A stretch of DNA of 64,000 nt. Source: Mycolicibacterium neoaurum. GTDB taxonomy: Bacteria; Actinomycetota; Actinomycetes; Mycobacteriales; Mycobacteriaceae. The number at the start of each line of letters is the position of its first letter. The first letter of the stretch is position 1. Location: the NCBI RefSeq assembly GCF_036946495.1, contig NZ_JAQIIX010000002.1, positions 1,116,001-1,180,000 on the forward strand. Reading direction: 5' to 3'. A program made the translations under genes and the position numbers. Shown one piece after another: positions 50,376-59,708 of this stretch. The notes beneath the pieces were generated by a model. That model saw nothing but the letters and a program-made list of their open reading frames with translations, did no database searches and had not been told where the DNA came from.

Positions 50376-51779
50376 GTGCTTGCGAAAACCCCTGTAGCAG
50401 ACGGCAATTTAATATTTGGGAGTGTGTTGCCGCTGTTCAACGGTCTACCCAGATTCCTCTGCGAACAGTATGAGAAACACGGACCGGTGTTTCGGGTACG
50501 GGCACTGAACAGGAAGTTCGTCGTGCTCGCCGGTATCGATGCTGTGACCTTCGTCGGGTCACGAGAAGGCAAGGCCAACCTGGAATCCGGACCATCGTGG
50601 ATCGGGATGATCGGCGAGTACGGCAGTGACAAAGCACTGGTTGCCGCTGACGGCGACGCACACACCGCGTTCCGCGAGATGATGCAACGGGGATACTCAC
50701 GTCGATCACTCGACGGTCGGTACGACCGCATCGTGCACGTCATCGATTCCTGGATCGATGCGAACCTGCAACCGGGTGCCCTGCTCGACGCGGTGCCCAG
50801 GCTTCAAGAACTCATCATCGATGAGATCAGTATCGCCATCGCCGATCAGATCCTGTTTCATGGCATCGACCACATCCGTACCCAAATACACTGGTCGACC
50901 AACGTGCATCTACTCAAACGATGGCCGGCGGCAATGCTCAAGCTGCCAAAGTACCGCCGGGCAAAGGCCTGTCTGATGGCTGACGCGGACCGGATCACCA
51001 GGCTGTTCCTCGACCGCTCTGGTCGCGCCGAGGCACAAGGCTCAGGAGCACGCCTGTTCGACGACCTCATCGCCGCACACAAACAGCGTCCCGATCTCAT
51101 GACCGACTACGAGTTGCCGCTCAACCTCTACGGGCCATTTTTGGCCGGTATGGACACTGCATCGAACACTGTTGCCGCAGTGCTCTATAACGTGCTCGCC
51201 GACTCCAACACACTGGATACGGTGCGGGGTGAAGTCGACAGACTCTTCGATGCGAACGACTCCATCAACGGTGACATCGTTGCCGGGCACGCACCCTACC
51301 TCGAGGCAACGGTGAAGGAGACGATGCGGTTGTGCCCCTCTGTGCCGGCATTGATGCGCCATGCGACAAGAGATTTCACTTTCGCCGACCACCTGGTCCG
51401 CAGCGGTGAGCAGGTAATGATCGCGACGTGCGTACCGCAAATGTCTCCCGAGTACTTCGAGCATCCGTTCGAGTTCAAACCCCAGCGGTTCCTGCGCGAT
51501 CAAACCCATCTGCCGTCCGGGGCATACTCGCCGTACGGCCGCGGACACCACCTTTGTATCGGTAAGCGAATCGCTGAGGTGTTGATCCCGTTAACCGTTG
51601 CACGGCTGCTGTACCGCAAGAACTTCCGCTTTGAAGATCCAGGCTTCGCGCTCAAAGGCAGATACACATACGGAGTCGATCTGGCTTTGAGTATGAACAT
51701 CCGTGCTGGATCCACCCGTCATCAACGTCGGGCGACACCCGTGGTTGATGCACCTTTGCCCCGGCAGTCGGATATCTGA
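50376..51779 (+). CDS. Cytochrome P450 of the PKS island
   Basis: A 467-residue P450 with an N-terminal proline-poor class II-like layout (LPRFLCEQYEKHGPVFRVRAL), unlike the other P450s in the window. I-helix AGMDTASNTV, ExxR in KETMRLCP, and heme segment SPYGRGHHLCIGKRIAE. The C-terminal ~30 residues are basic and variable. The likely role is oxidising the polyketide or its starter acid. GTG 50376 is the first start in frame. It ends 5 bases before the PKS start, so both are on one transcript. I could not assign a CYP family. Confidence 0.88.
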   Translation: MLAKTPVADGNLIFGSVLPLFNGLPRFLCEQYEKHGPVFRVRALNRKFVVLAGIDAVTFVGSREGKANLESGPSWIGMIGEYGSDKALVAADGDAHTAFREMMQRGYSRRSLDGRYDRIVHVIDSWIDANLQPGALLDAVPRLQELIIDEISIAIADQILFHGIDHIRTQIHWSTNVHLLKRWPAAMLKLPKYRRAKACLMADADRITRLFLDRSGRAEAQGSGARLFDDLIAAHKQRPDLMTDYELPLNLYGPFLAGMDTASNTVAAVLYNVLADSNTLDTVRGEVDRLFDANDSINGDIVAGHAPYLEATVKETMRLCPSVPALMRHATRDFTFADHLVRSGEQVMIATCVPQMSPEYFEHPFEFKPQRFLRDQTHLPSGAYSPYGRGHHLCIGKRIAEVLIPLTVARLLYRKNFRFEDPGFALKGRYTYGVDLALSMNIRAGSTRHQRRATPVVDAPLPRQSDI

Positions 51780-51784
51780 TCAGC

Positions 51785-54700
51785 ATGTCCTCTGATGCCA
51801 ATGAACTTGGTCACGAGCCGATTGCCATCGTTGGAATGTCGTGCCGGTTTCCCGGTGGAATCGACTCCCCCGATAAACTCTGGAAGGCAGTACTGGACGG
51901 TATCGACGCGACCGGTGCGTTCCCCACAGACAGAGGATGGAATCTCACGCATCTGTGTGGCGGTGGTGGTCAATCTGATGCACCCGGCACCACCTACACG
52001 GCCGGGGGCGGCTTTCTCTATGACGCCGCGGACTTCGACGCTTCCTTCTTCAACCTCTCACCGAGAGAGGCCCGGATCACCGATCCGCAACACCGCATAA
52101 TGCTCGAACTCGCATGGGAGGCCATCGAACGCGGTCATGTCGATCCCGTGTCACTACGCGACAGTGCGACCGGCGTCTACTTCGGCGAGATCTGGGACGA
52201 GTACGGAGATCGGTTCCTCGCCGATGCCACGGATTCCGACAGAGGCTTCGGCGAGTTCGAGGGTCACGTCTCGGTGGGTAACTCCCGCGGCGTGCTATCC
52301 GGACGGATCGCCTATCTGCTGGGTCTACGTGGACCAGCAATCACCCTTGATACCTCGTGTTCGTCGGCGTTGGTCGCTCTGCACCTCGCCACCCGAGCTC
52401 TGAGCGCGGGCGAATGCCGCTATGCGCTGGCCGGCGGTATCACCGTGATGTCGACGCCGGCTTTCATCATAGACTTCTCTCGGCAGCACGCATTCAGCGC
52501 GGACGGACGCAGCAAAGCGTTCTCCGACGATGCCGATGGGATGGGCGTCGGTGAGGGCGCCGGGGTGCTCTTCCTGGAACGGCTCTCCGATGCGGTGCGC
52601 GCGGGCCACCCGGTGGCCGCTGTGATCCGCGGGAGCGCGATCAATCAAGATGGCACCTCCGACGGCCAGACCGCACCGAGTCAGACCGCGCAGGAACAGC
52701 TAATTCTGAGTGCGCTGACCGATGCCAGGTTGGAACCAAAGGACATCGATGTAGTCGAGGCACACGGAACCGGAACGATTCTCGGTGACACTACGGAAGC
52801 CGGTGCCCTGCTTGCGACATACGGCCAGCACAGGCCGGACGGGAGGCCGTTGTGGATCGGATCGTTCAAGTCGAACGTCGGCCATTCTCAGGCGGCGGCT
52901 GGCGTTGGCGGCGTCATCAAGATGGCGATGGCCATGCGTTATGGCACGATGCCCAAAACCTTGCACGTCCGACGTCCGACCCCACGAGTCGAATGGAGCA
53001 GCGGGGACGTCCGCATCCTCACCGAGAAACGCGCTTGGGACGACATGAGTTCACCGCGACGGTCGGCGGTATCTTCGTTCGGTATCAGCGGAACCAACGC
53101 ACATGTGGTGCTGGAACAGTACGACGCCGGAGACCGCGCGGCGAGCCGCTTGTCGACGTCGCCGAACGATGCGCCACAGAATTTGCCTGTCTTCGTATCA
53201 GCCAAATCGCAGGAATGTCTTCACAATAGGGCTGCTCAGCTGCGGGACTGGATGGCAGAACGTCCAGGAGTAGATCCCGCCGACATTGCGTGGTCCTTAC
53301 TACGCACGCGGTCTGCGCACCAGCACCGGGCAGTGCTTGTCGGCAACACCGAGGAAGTGATCAAGGGTGTGTCGCGACTTGCAGACGGAAAATCGGCCCC
53401 TGGACTGATAACAGGCCGCGCTCGCGCACGGAAGGTGGCATTTGTCTTTCCCGGGCAAGGATCCCAATGGGATTCGATGGGACGAGAGCTCTACGCAGAG
53501 TCACCCGTGTTCGCCGCGCGTCTGCGCGAATGCGATGAGGCATTGGCTCCGTACCTCGACTGGTCGATCACCGAGGTGATCTGCGGACGGTCCGCCCTGT
53601 CCTACGACCGGGTGGACGTAGTCCAGCCGTGCCTGTTCTCGATAATGGTGGCCTTTGATGCCCTCTGGCGTTCCTACGGCGTGGTGCCGACCGGAGTTAT
53701 CGGACACTCGCAGGGTGAGATCGCAGCGCTCTGCGTGGCTGGGGCGCTATCGTTGCACGAGGCAGCCCGTATCGTGGCACTACGCAGTCAGGCTCTCCTT
53801 GAGATCTCCGGGCGCGGCGCCATGGTCGCCGTGCACGCCCCCTTGGAGTCAGTCCAGCATCTCGCTCTCGAGCTCGCCCAATCCATCGAGATCGCGGCAG
53901 TCAACAGCGCCCGTTCCGTTATCGTCGCCGGAGACACCGCATCAATCGATGTGTTTCTGCACAGATGCGCATCCGAAGCGATAGAGGCGCACATGCTGCC
54001 CGTCACCTACGCATCGCACTCGTCCCATGTCGAACCGTTGGCCGCGACGCTGCGCACCGCATTAGGGGATAGGCCGATGGCGGCGACCACCACAGTATTC
54101 TACTCATCTGTCTCCGGCGCCCAGCTCGATCCGGCGCTGGCGAACAGCGAATACTGGTACGAAAACCTGCGAGCACCAGTCAATTTCAGATCCGCTGTAT
54201 CCGCTGCTCTGGCCGACGGCTTCGACACCTTTGTTGAGATCAGTCCGCACCCCGTACTCGTGCCGGCAATCGAACAGTCCGCGCAAGATTCGGATACCGC
54301 CATCGTCGCCACCGGTACGTTGCGTCGCGACGATGGCGGTATCAAACGTTTCCTGCAATCAGCCGCGGTCCTACACTGCGCCGGCGCCGACATCGATTGG
54401 ACGTCCTGCTTCGACGTTGCGAGAGCTTCCACGGTGGATCTGCCGACATACCCGTTCTCTCGGAAGAGATACTGGGCAGACCTTCCGAAACCACGGCGGT
54501 CATCCGCCGCAGACAGTGTGATCCACCCATTCCTGAATGACGTCACCCGGATCGCAGCGGGTGATCTGACCGTGTACAGCGGAGCGATATCGGCTACCAG
54601 CAATCCATGGCTGCTCGACCACGTCGTACAGGATCGCGTGATCCTGCCTGGAACTGCCTTCTTGGAACTGGCGTTAGCGGTGTGCCGCAAAGAGGGACTC

Positions 54701-57700
54701 GACGCGGTCCGCGAGTTGACACTCGTCGCACCATTGACAATCTCGCCCGAAAAGTCAGTGCAGATTCAGATCGCAGTCCGACGACCGCACGGGATGCACA
54801 CCGAGATCTCTATGCACTCCGATGCGGGTGATCCCGCAAGACCGAACCCATGGACACTGCACGCAACCGGCTTTCTGGGTTCCCCGGATTCCGAGCCCCG
54901 CCCGGCTACTACGGCACCGGTGTGGCCGCCGCGGGGCTCAGTCCGGATCGACTTAGACAGGTTCTACCGAGACCTCGGCAAAACAGGGTATCGCTACGGG
55001 CCGGCGTTCCGCGGCCTGTCCCGTGCCTGGGTAGCCGCCGGCCGAGCGTATGCAGAGGTGACATTGCCGGCAACTGTTTCGGACGGCGCCGGATATGTGA
55101 TCCACCCGGCAGCACTCGACGCGGGCCTACAGTTGTGTGCCGCTGGAGCGCTGCTCCCTGTGGACGAGGGCATGAAACTGCCATTCTGTTGGCAGTCGGT
55201 CCGCGTACCAGCAGCTCGGAGTGACCGGCTTCGAATAACGCTGGCGAACCTTGATGACCGTGCGATTACAGTGTCGGTCTGTGATTCCGACGACGTTCCA
55301 CTCATGTCAGTCGCCGCACTGACCATGCGCGACTCGGCACCGCATCTCGCCGATACCGCGAGAACGCCGAGCCCAACAGCCGAGGACCTCACCGCGAAGG
55401 AACTCCGCTGGGAGCGGCTCCGGCGCGGCCAAAGTGGTGAGCAGAAACCAATTCCTGATCGCTGGTCCTTCGTCGGACCTCCACCCAGTGCCGTCGGTAC
55501 AAACGGCCAGATCGATTGCCATGTAGACGTTCCCACACTCGTCACCGAGCTGCAGGGATCGGACCGCCCCCCACCGGGAATCGTGTGGGTTCTGCCCACG
55601 TCGGCGTCCGACGTCGACCCGTGCCCGACGAGGGCGGAAGCGGCCGTGGCGGAAGTTCTTATTGCAGTGCAGCATTTGCTCGCCAGCGCGACGCTGAAGA
55701 ACACCTGCATGTTCGTGGTCACCGCCGGTGCCGTGGACACTGGGCGCGGGGAGCGCATCGATCCGACTGCCACAGCTGTGTGGGGTTTGGTTCGCTCGAT
55801 CCAGCGAGAGGAGCCCGGCCGTATCGTGCTCGTCGACTCAGACCATACCGACTCGCTGGTTGATCAACTCGCCATGGTATTTGCTTCCGGCATCGATGAG
55901 GCAGCCCTACGACAAGGCGTTGTACTGACGCCAAAAATCCGTAGGAGAACTGAAAAGTCGATCGATGTCGACAATTTCACTCACTGGCAAATCGTCCCTA
56001 GCGCCGACGGGATGGTTGATGCCATCACGGCGCACGAGCGCCCTGTGGAAGCTCCGGATGCTCAAGAGGTGGTAGTCGCGGTCCGGGCAGCCGGCGTCGC
56101 CTTCCGTGATGTGATGATCGCTCACAACATCTATCCCGAGCCGTCGCCTCTTGGACTTGAAGTCTCTGGCATCGTGGTCGAGGTTGGTTCAGAAGTCGAC
56201 GATCTGATGGTTGGCGATCGTGTCTTCGGGTACTGCAGCGGCACCTTCGCAGATTCGGTGACCGTCGATTATCGGCAGCTGGCGAAAGTGCCGAGCGAGT
56301 GGACCTTTGCCCAGGCGGCTGCCATTCCGACGGCGTATATCACCGCATACCACGCCCTCATCGAACTCGCTCAGCTCAAGCGCGGGGATTCGATCCTGAT
56401 CCATTCGGCGGCGAGCGGTACCGGGATGGCTGCAGTCTTCCTCGCCCAGTGCATAGGCGCTGATGTCTATGTGACCGCAAGCCCCGCCAAACATGAATTC
56501 CTGCGTTCGCTGGGCATACCCGAGGACCACATTGCGTCATCGCGGGATGCCGGCTTCAGTGACCGGTTCCACGCTGCGACCGGCGGTGTCGGCGTCGATG
56601 TGGCCATCGATGCCTTCTCCGGTCCACTGGTCGACGCGACACTTCGTATCATGGCTCCGCAAGGGAAGTTCATCGAGATCGGGGTGCGCGATGTTCGCTC
56701 ACTCTCCGAGATCGAGACCGACTATCCTGGCGTTGCCTACTACCCAGTGAACATGACGAAATTCGAACCGGGTTACTACGGTAGAACTTTCACGAAGATT
56801 GCGGATCTCATTTGTTCGGGTGGCTGGCAGGGGATGCCCATCCAGTGCTGGGACATCCGACAGCTCCGCCAAGTACTGCGCTACATGAGCACCGGACAAC
56901 AGACCGGAAAGCACGTGGTGGTCCTACCGACCAAGACTACAGATTTGTCCACCGGGACACTCGTCATTTCAGGTGGCACGGGCATGGCTGGCATGCACAC
57001 CGCACGGCACGCAGTTCAGTCCTGGGGATGCCGAAGTCTCATCCTGCTATCCCGGTCCGGCGGCTATCCAGATGCCGTGGCCGCACTTCGACACGAGATC
57101 GCCGAATTCGGTGCACAAATGCAGGTTGTGGTCGGTGACGTATCCAACCGTGCTGTCATGGAAGAGCTTTCGGCGGTCGCGCCACCTGGCTATCCAATTA
57201 GCGGTATCGTTCATGCGGCAGGAACGTTGGACGATGTGCTGGCCACCCAGATGCAACGATCACACCTTCATTCCGTCTTCCGTTCGAAGGCGCTTGGCGC
57301 TTACCATTTGCACGAATGGGCGAGCAATCTCGGGATTTCCATGTTTGCGATGTATTCGTCGGTCGCAGCCACCCTCGGCAGCCCAGGTCAGGCCAACTAC
57401 GCTGCCGCCAACGGATATCTTGACGGATTGGCCGCGTTTCGGATGGCAAGAGGCCTTCCTGCCACTTCCGTTGTCTGGGGGCTGTGGAGTGAACCCAGTT
57501 CTCTCACTCGAACGGCGTTGGCTCGCAGCGATCAGCCCCTACGCCAACTCGGCGTTCTTAGTTTCGACCCGGCGAGCGCTTTGCAAGCTCTGGACCGTGC
57601 GTTGCACGATTCCGATTCGGTGGTGTTGTGCGCAAGCATCGAGCAGCTGGCCCCGCAGCACAATCCATCTTCCGTACCAATACCTGCATCTATGCCCGTC

Positions 57701-57952
57701 CGCATAAGCGGATTGGACACCGCGCTGGCAAAGGTGAATCAGGAGATTGCAAGTACTCTCGGCCTAGACGATTCCGACGAAGTCGATCCCGACAAGCCAT
57801 TCCGAGAGATCGGCTTCGATTCGATGACTGCAGTCGAACTTCGGAATCGACTCAACACCGCGACCGGGCTGCGACTGGATGCCTCTGTTGTCTTCGATTG
57901 CAATACACCGCACCGCCTGGCGGAATACATCATGTCAAGCACCAACCCATGA
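51785..57952 (+). CDS. Type I polyketide synthase, KS-AT-DH-ER-KR-ACP
   Basis: A 2,055-residue single-module, fully reducing PKS. KS (~9-450) has triad Cys192 (DTSCSSA), His327 (EAHGTGT) and His367 (NVGHSQA). AT (~553-860) has Ser642 in GHSQGE and YASH at 742-745, both pointing to methylmalonyl-CoA. DH (~925-1200) keeps His946 and Asp1112, although its HxxxGxxxxP motif has Asp for Gly. ER (~1390-1715) has the nucleotide loop HSAASGTGMAAV at 1540. KR (~1725-1920) has GGTGMAG, LDD at 1815-1817 (B-type) and catalytic Ser1859/Tyr1872. ACP Ser2013 sits in GFDSM. There is no thioesterase or docking domain. The architecture equals Mas-type enzymes, but the KS reads more like Streptomyces modular PKS. 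Several TTA codons occur. Confidence 0.96.
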   Translation: MSSDANELGHEPIAIVGMSCRFPGGIDSPDKLWKAVLDGIDATGAFPTDRGWNLTHLCGGGGQSDAPGTTYTAGGGFLYDAADFDASFFNLSPREARITDPQHRIMLELAWEAIERGHVDPVSLRDSATGVYFGEIWDEYGDRFLADATDSDRGFGEFEGHVSVGNSRGVLSGRIAYLLGLRGPAITLDTSCSSALVALHLATRALSAGECRYALAGGITVMSTPAFIIDFSRQHAFSADGRSKAFSDDADGMGVGEGAGVLFLERLSDAVRAGHPVAAVIRGSAINQDGTSDGQTAPSQTAQEQLILSALTDARLEPKDIDVVEAHGTGTILGDTTEAGALLATYGQHRPDGRPLWIGSFKSNVGHSQAAAGVGGVIKMAMAMRYGTMPKTLHVRRPTPRVEWSSGDVRILTEKRAWDDMSSPRRSAVSSFGISGTNAHVVLEQYDAGDRAASRLSTSPNDAPQNLPVFVSAKSQECLHNRAAQLRDWMAERPGVDPADIAWSLLRTRSAHQHRAVLVGNTEEVIKGVSRLADGKSAPGLITGRARARKVAFVFPGQGSQWDSMGRELYAESPVFAARLRECDEALAPYLDWSITEVICGRSALSYDRVDVVQPCLFSIMVAFDALWRSYGVVPTGVIGHSQGEIAALCVAGALSLHEAARIVALRSQALLEISGRGAMVAVHAPLESVQHLALELAQSIEIAAVNSARSVIVAGDTASIDVFLHRCASEAIEAHMLPVTYASHSSHVEPLAATLRTALGDRPMAATTTVFYSSVSGAQLDPALANSEYWYENLRAPVNFRSAVSAALADGFDTFVEISPHPVLVPAIEQSAQDSDTAIVATGTLRRDDGGIKRFLQSAAVLHCAGADIDWTSCFDVARASTVDLPTYPFSRKRYWADLPKPRRSSAADSVIHPFLNDVTRIAAGDLTVYSGAISATSNPWLLDHVVQDRVILPGTAFLELALAVCRKEGLDAVRELTLVAPLTISPEKSVQIQIAVRRPHGMHTEISMHSDAGDPARPNPWTLHATGFLGSPDSEPRPATTAPVWPPRGSVRIDLDRFYRDLGKTGYRYGPAFRGLSRAWVAAGRAYAEVTLPATVSDGAGYVIHPAALDAGLQLCAAGALLPVDEGMKLPFCWQSVRVPAARSDRLRITLANLDDRAITVSVCDSDDVPLMSVAALTMRDSAPHLADTARTPSPTAEDLTAKELRWERLRRGQSGEQKPIPDRWSFVGPPPSAVGTNGQIDCHVDVPTLVTELQGSDRPPPGIVWVLPTSASDVDPCPTRAEAAVAEVLIAVQHLLASATLKNTCMFVVTAGAVDTGRGERIDPTATAVWGLVRSIQREEPGRIVLVDSDHTDSLVDQLAMVFASGIDEAALRQGVVLTPKIRRRTEKSIDVDNFTHWQIVPSADGMVDAITAHERPVEAPDAQEVVVAVRAAGVAFRDVMIAHNIYPEPSPLGLEVSGIVVEVGSEVDDLMVGDRVFGYCSGTFADSVTVDYRQLAKVPSEWTFAQAAAIPTAYITAYHALIELAQLKRGDSILIHSAASGTGMAAVFLAQCIGADVYVTASPAKHEFLRSLGIPEDHIASSRDAGFSDRFHAATGGVGVDVAIDAFSGPLVDATLRIMAPQGKFIEIGVRDVRSLSEIETDYPGVAYYPVNMTKFEPGYYGRTFTKIADLICSGGWQGMPIQCWDIRQLRQVLRYMSTGQQTGKHVVVLPTKTTDLSTGTLVISGGTGMAGMHTARHAVQSWGCRSLILLSRSGGYPDAVAALRHEIAEFGAQMQVVVGDVSNRAVMEELSAVAPPGYPISGIVHAAGTLDDVLATQMQRSHLHSVFRSKALGAYHLHEWASNLGISMFAMYSSVAATLGSPGQANYAAANGYLDGLAAFRMARGLPATSVVWGLWSEPSSLTRTALARSDQPLRQLGVLSFDPASALQALDRALHDSDSVVLCASIEQLAPQHNPSSVPIPASMPVRISGLDTALAKVNQEIASTLGLDDSDEVDPDKPFREIGFDSMTAVELRNRLNTATGLRLDASVVFDCNTPHRLAEYIMSSTNP

Positions 57953-57980
57953 GGCTCGAACAACAGTGAGGTAGTAGCCC

Positions 57981-59159
57981 GTGAAACCACCGGTGATCGT
58001 ATCCACCGCACGAACTCCTTTCACCCGCGCCTTTTCCGGACAACTGGCGGGCAGTTCGGAGTTCAACCTCGCCAAGGAAGCCGTCCGAGGAGCGATCGAC
58101 CGCTCCGGCGTGGACCCACGCCATATCGACAACATCATGCTGGGCGAGGTCTATCAAGGTGGCGGGTGCATAGCGCGCTACACCGCGTTGGATCTCGGAC
58201 TGCCCCCGGATACCCCAGGCGTGGCGATCGGCGGGTTCTGTGCCTCCGGGATGCTGGCAATCCATCATGCAGTCGCATCGGTCCGATCCGGTATGAGCCG
58301 GTGCGTGATCGCGGGTGGAGTCTCTTCGATCTCGCAGTCGAAGTTTGTGACACCGCAATTTCTGCAAACCGGAATCCTTGAGCAGGAGTGCTCACCAAGC
58401 CATCCGGGTATGGGCGACGCGCCCGTGCTGGACCTCGTGATCACGCTCGGGGAAGGAACCGCGAAGATGTTCGGTCTGACCCGTACGGAGATCGACGAAT
58501 GGGCCTGCAGGGCACATGCTTTGGCTGTTGCTGCAATTGAACTCGATCTGCTCGATACCGAGAAAGTCGCCGTGGCCACTGAGAACGGCGAGGCCTTCGC
58601 CGACGAACTGCCGCACCGTGGACTTGACTTGGATCTGCTGGCGAGCATGGACTCCTTCCTGGGGCCCGAGTTCACGGTCACGGTAGGAAATCAAACGGCC
58701 TTGACCGACGGAGCGGCATCAGCAGTCATCGTGGACGCCGACTTCGCCGCAGAACAAGGTTTGACCCCGCTGGCCGAGATAATCGGTTGGTCGGTCAAGG
58801 CAACCGAGCCGGACAAGGCAACCGCAGCGGCAGTGGCATCACTGCGAAAGGCAGTCGACGTGGCCGGCATCCGTCTCGATGACATCGACTTATACGAGAT
58901 ACATGATTCGTATGCTTCCATTGGTCTCGCGTTCGAAAAGGACCTGGAGATCGACCGCGACCTCATCAACGTCTATGGCGGTGGTCTAGCCCTCGGGCAT
59001 CCGTACGCAGGCTCGGGTACCCGTGTCGCCGGTACCCTAATTAATGCACTGCAGCGCCGCGGCGGCGGTTTGGGAGCCGGTGCGATCGTCGGCGCTGGCG
59101 GAGTGGGTGCGAGCGTGGTACTCAACGTCCTGCCACACCCCACTGGCTCAGGTTCGTGA
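57981..59159 (+). CDS. Thiolase-superfamily protein with atypical active site
   Basis: A 392-residue FadA/SCP2-type protein. The nucleophilic Cys87 is in GGFCASGM and His340 in ALGHPYAGSG, so acyl transfer to Cys looks possible. The second catalytic Cys of thiolases (CxG motif near the C-terminus) is absent: the segment reads AIVGAGGVGAS. The NEAF/HDCF loop reads HDSY at 308-311. This mix fits neither a standard biosynthetic thiolase nor an SCP2-thiolase, and could be a condensing, transfer or retro-aldol type enzyme acting on the PKS product or starter. GTG 57981 lies 28 bases after the PKS stop, in the same transcript. Confidence 0.88.
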   Translation: MKPPVIVSTARTPFTRAFSGQLAGSSEFNLAKEAVRGAIDRSGVDPRHIDNIMLGEVYQGGGCIARYTALDLGLPPDTPGVAIGGFCASGMLAIHHAVASVRSGMSRCVIAGGVSSISQSKFVTPQFLQTGILEQECSPSHPGMGDAPVLDLVITLGEGTAKMFGLTRTEIDEWACRAHALAVAAIELDLLDTEKVAVATENGEAFADELPHRGLDLDLLASMDSFLGPEFTVTVGNQTALTDGAASAVIVDADFAAEQGLTPLAEIIGWSVKATEPDKATAAAVASLRKAVDVAGIRLDDIDLYEIHDSYASIGLAFEKDLEIDRDLINVYGGGLALGHPYAGSGTRVAGTLINALQRRGGGLGAGAIVGAGGVGASVVLNVLPHPTGSGS

Positions 59160-59167
59160 GTTAGGGA

Positions 59168-59698
59168 ATGCGCAACTTGCCAGATATCGGAAGGCACCAA
59201 GATTGGCGCGAATCAGACTCGCGTACAGGGTTATTCGCCTTTTACCGCAAATTCCTCCGTGCCATCGGTCACCGACGCATTGCATTCCCGCTCAGGTGGC
59301 TGACCGTATCCTCAGATCGAGCACTGTACCGGTTGACTAAGGGACGCTGGACGAGTTCTGCCCTCGCAGGCATCCCTTCATTGACGCTGCTGATCAACCG
59401 CCCGAACGGCGTTGTCATGGTTCCCCTTCAGTATTTGACGCTCGACGGCGCCCTTTACATCGTTGGCACAAACTGGGGTCGAGAGATCCAACCACGCTGG
59501 AGCGCTTGGTTGCAGAGTGGAAGTGAATGCGCCGTGAACATTCGCGGAAAAGAACTGCCTTGCATCGCGGAACACATTGTCGGAATAGAACGACCTGGTG
59601 TCTGGCACGAAATTACGGCTCTTTCACCCTACTTGGCTCAGTGTCAAGATCGAACTCGCCGCGAGCTCCCGGTGTTCCGCCTACGTGTCGCCGGTTGA
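59168..59698 (+). CDS. Ddn/DUF385-like F420-binding oxidoreductase
   Basis: A 176-residue protein whose C-terminal ~125 residues match the split-barrel of deazaflavin-dependent nitroreductase-type proteins: PSLTLLINRPNGVVMVPLQYL, given as TLLINRPNGVVMVPLQYL, then LYIVGTNWGREIQPRWSAWL and CAVNIRGKELPC. These proteins use F420 to reduce or desaturate hydrophobic substrates. The usual TTGRKSG loop is altered to INRPNGV. ATG 59168 lies 8 bases after the thiolase stop. Together with the LLM protein it makes two F420-linked proteins in the island. Confidence 0.75.
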   Translation: MRNLPDIGRHQDWRESDSRTGLFAFYRKFLRAIGHRRIAFPLRWLTVSSDRALYRLTKGRWTSSALAGIPSLTLLINRPNGVVMVPLQYLTLDGALYIVGTNWGREIQPRWSAWLQSGSECAVNIRGKELPCIAEHIVGIERPGVWHEITALSPYLAQCQDRTRRELPVFRLRVAG

Positions 59699-59708
59699 GA
59701 CGTCGCGA

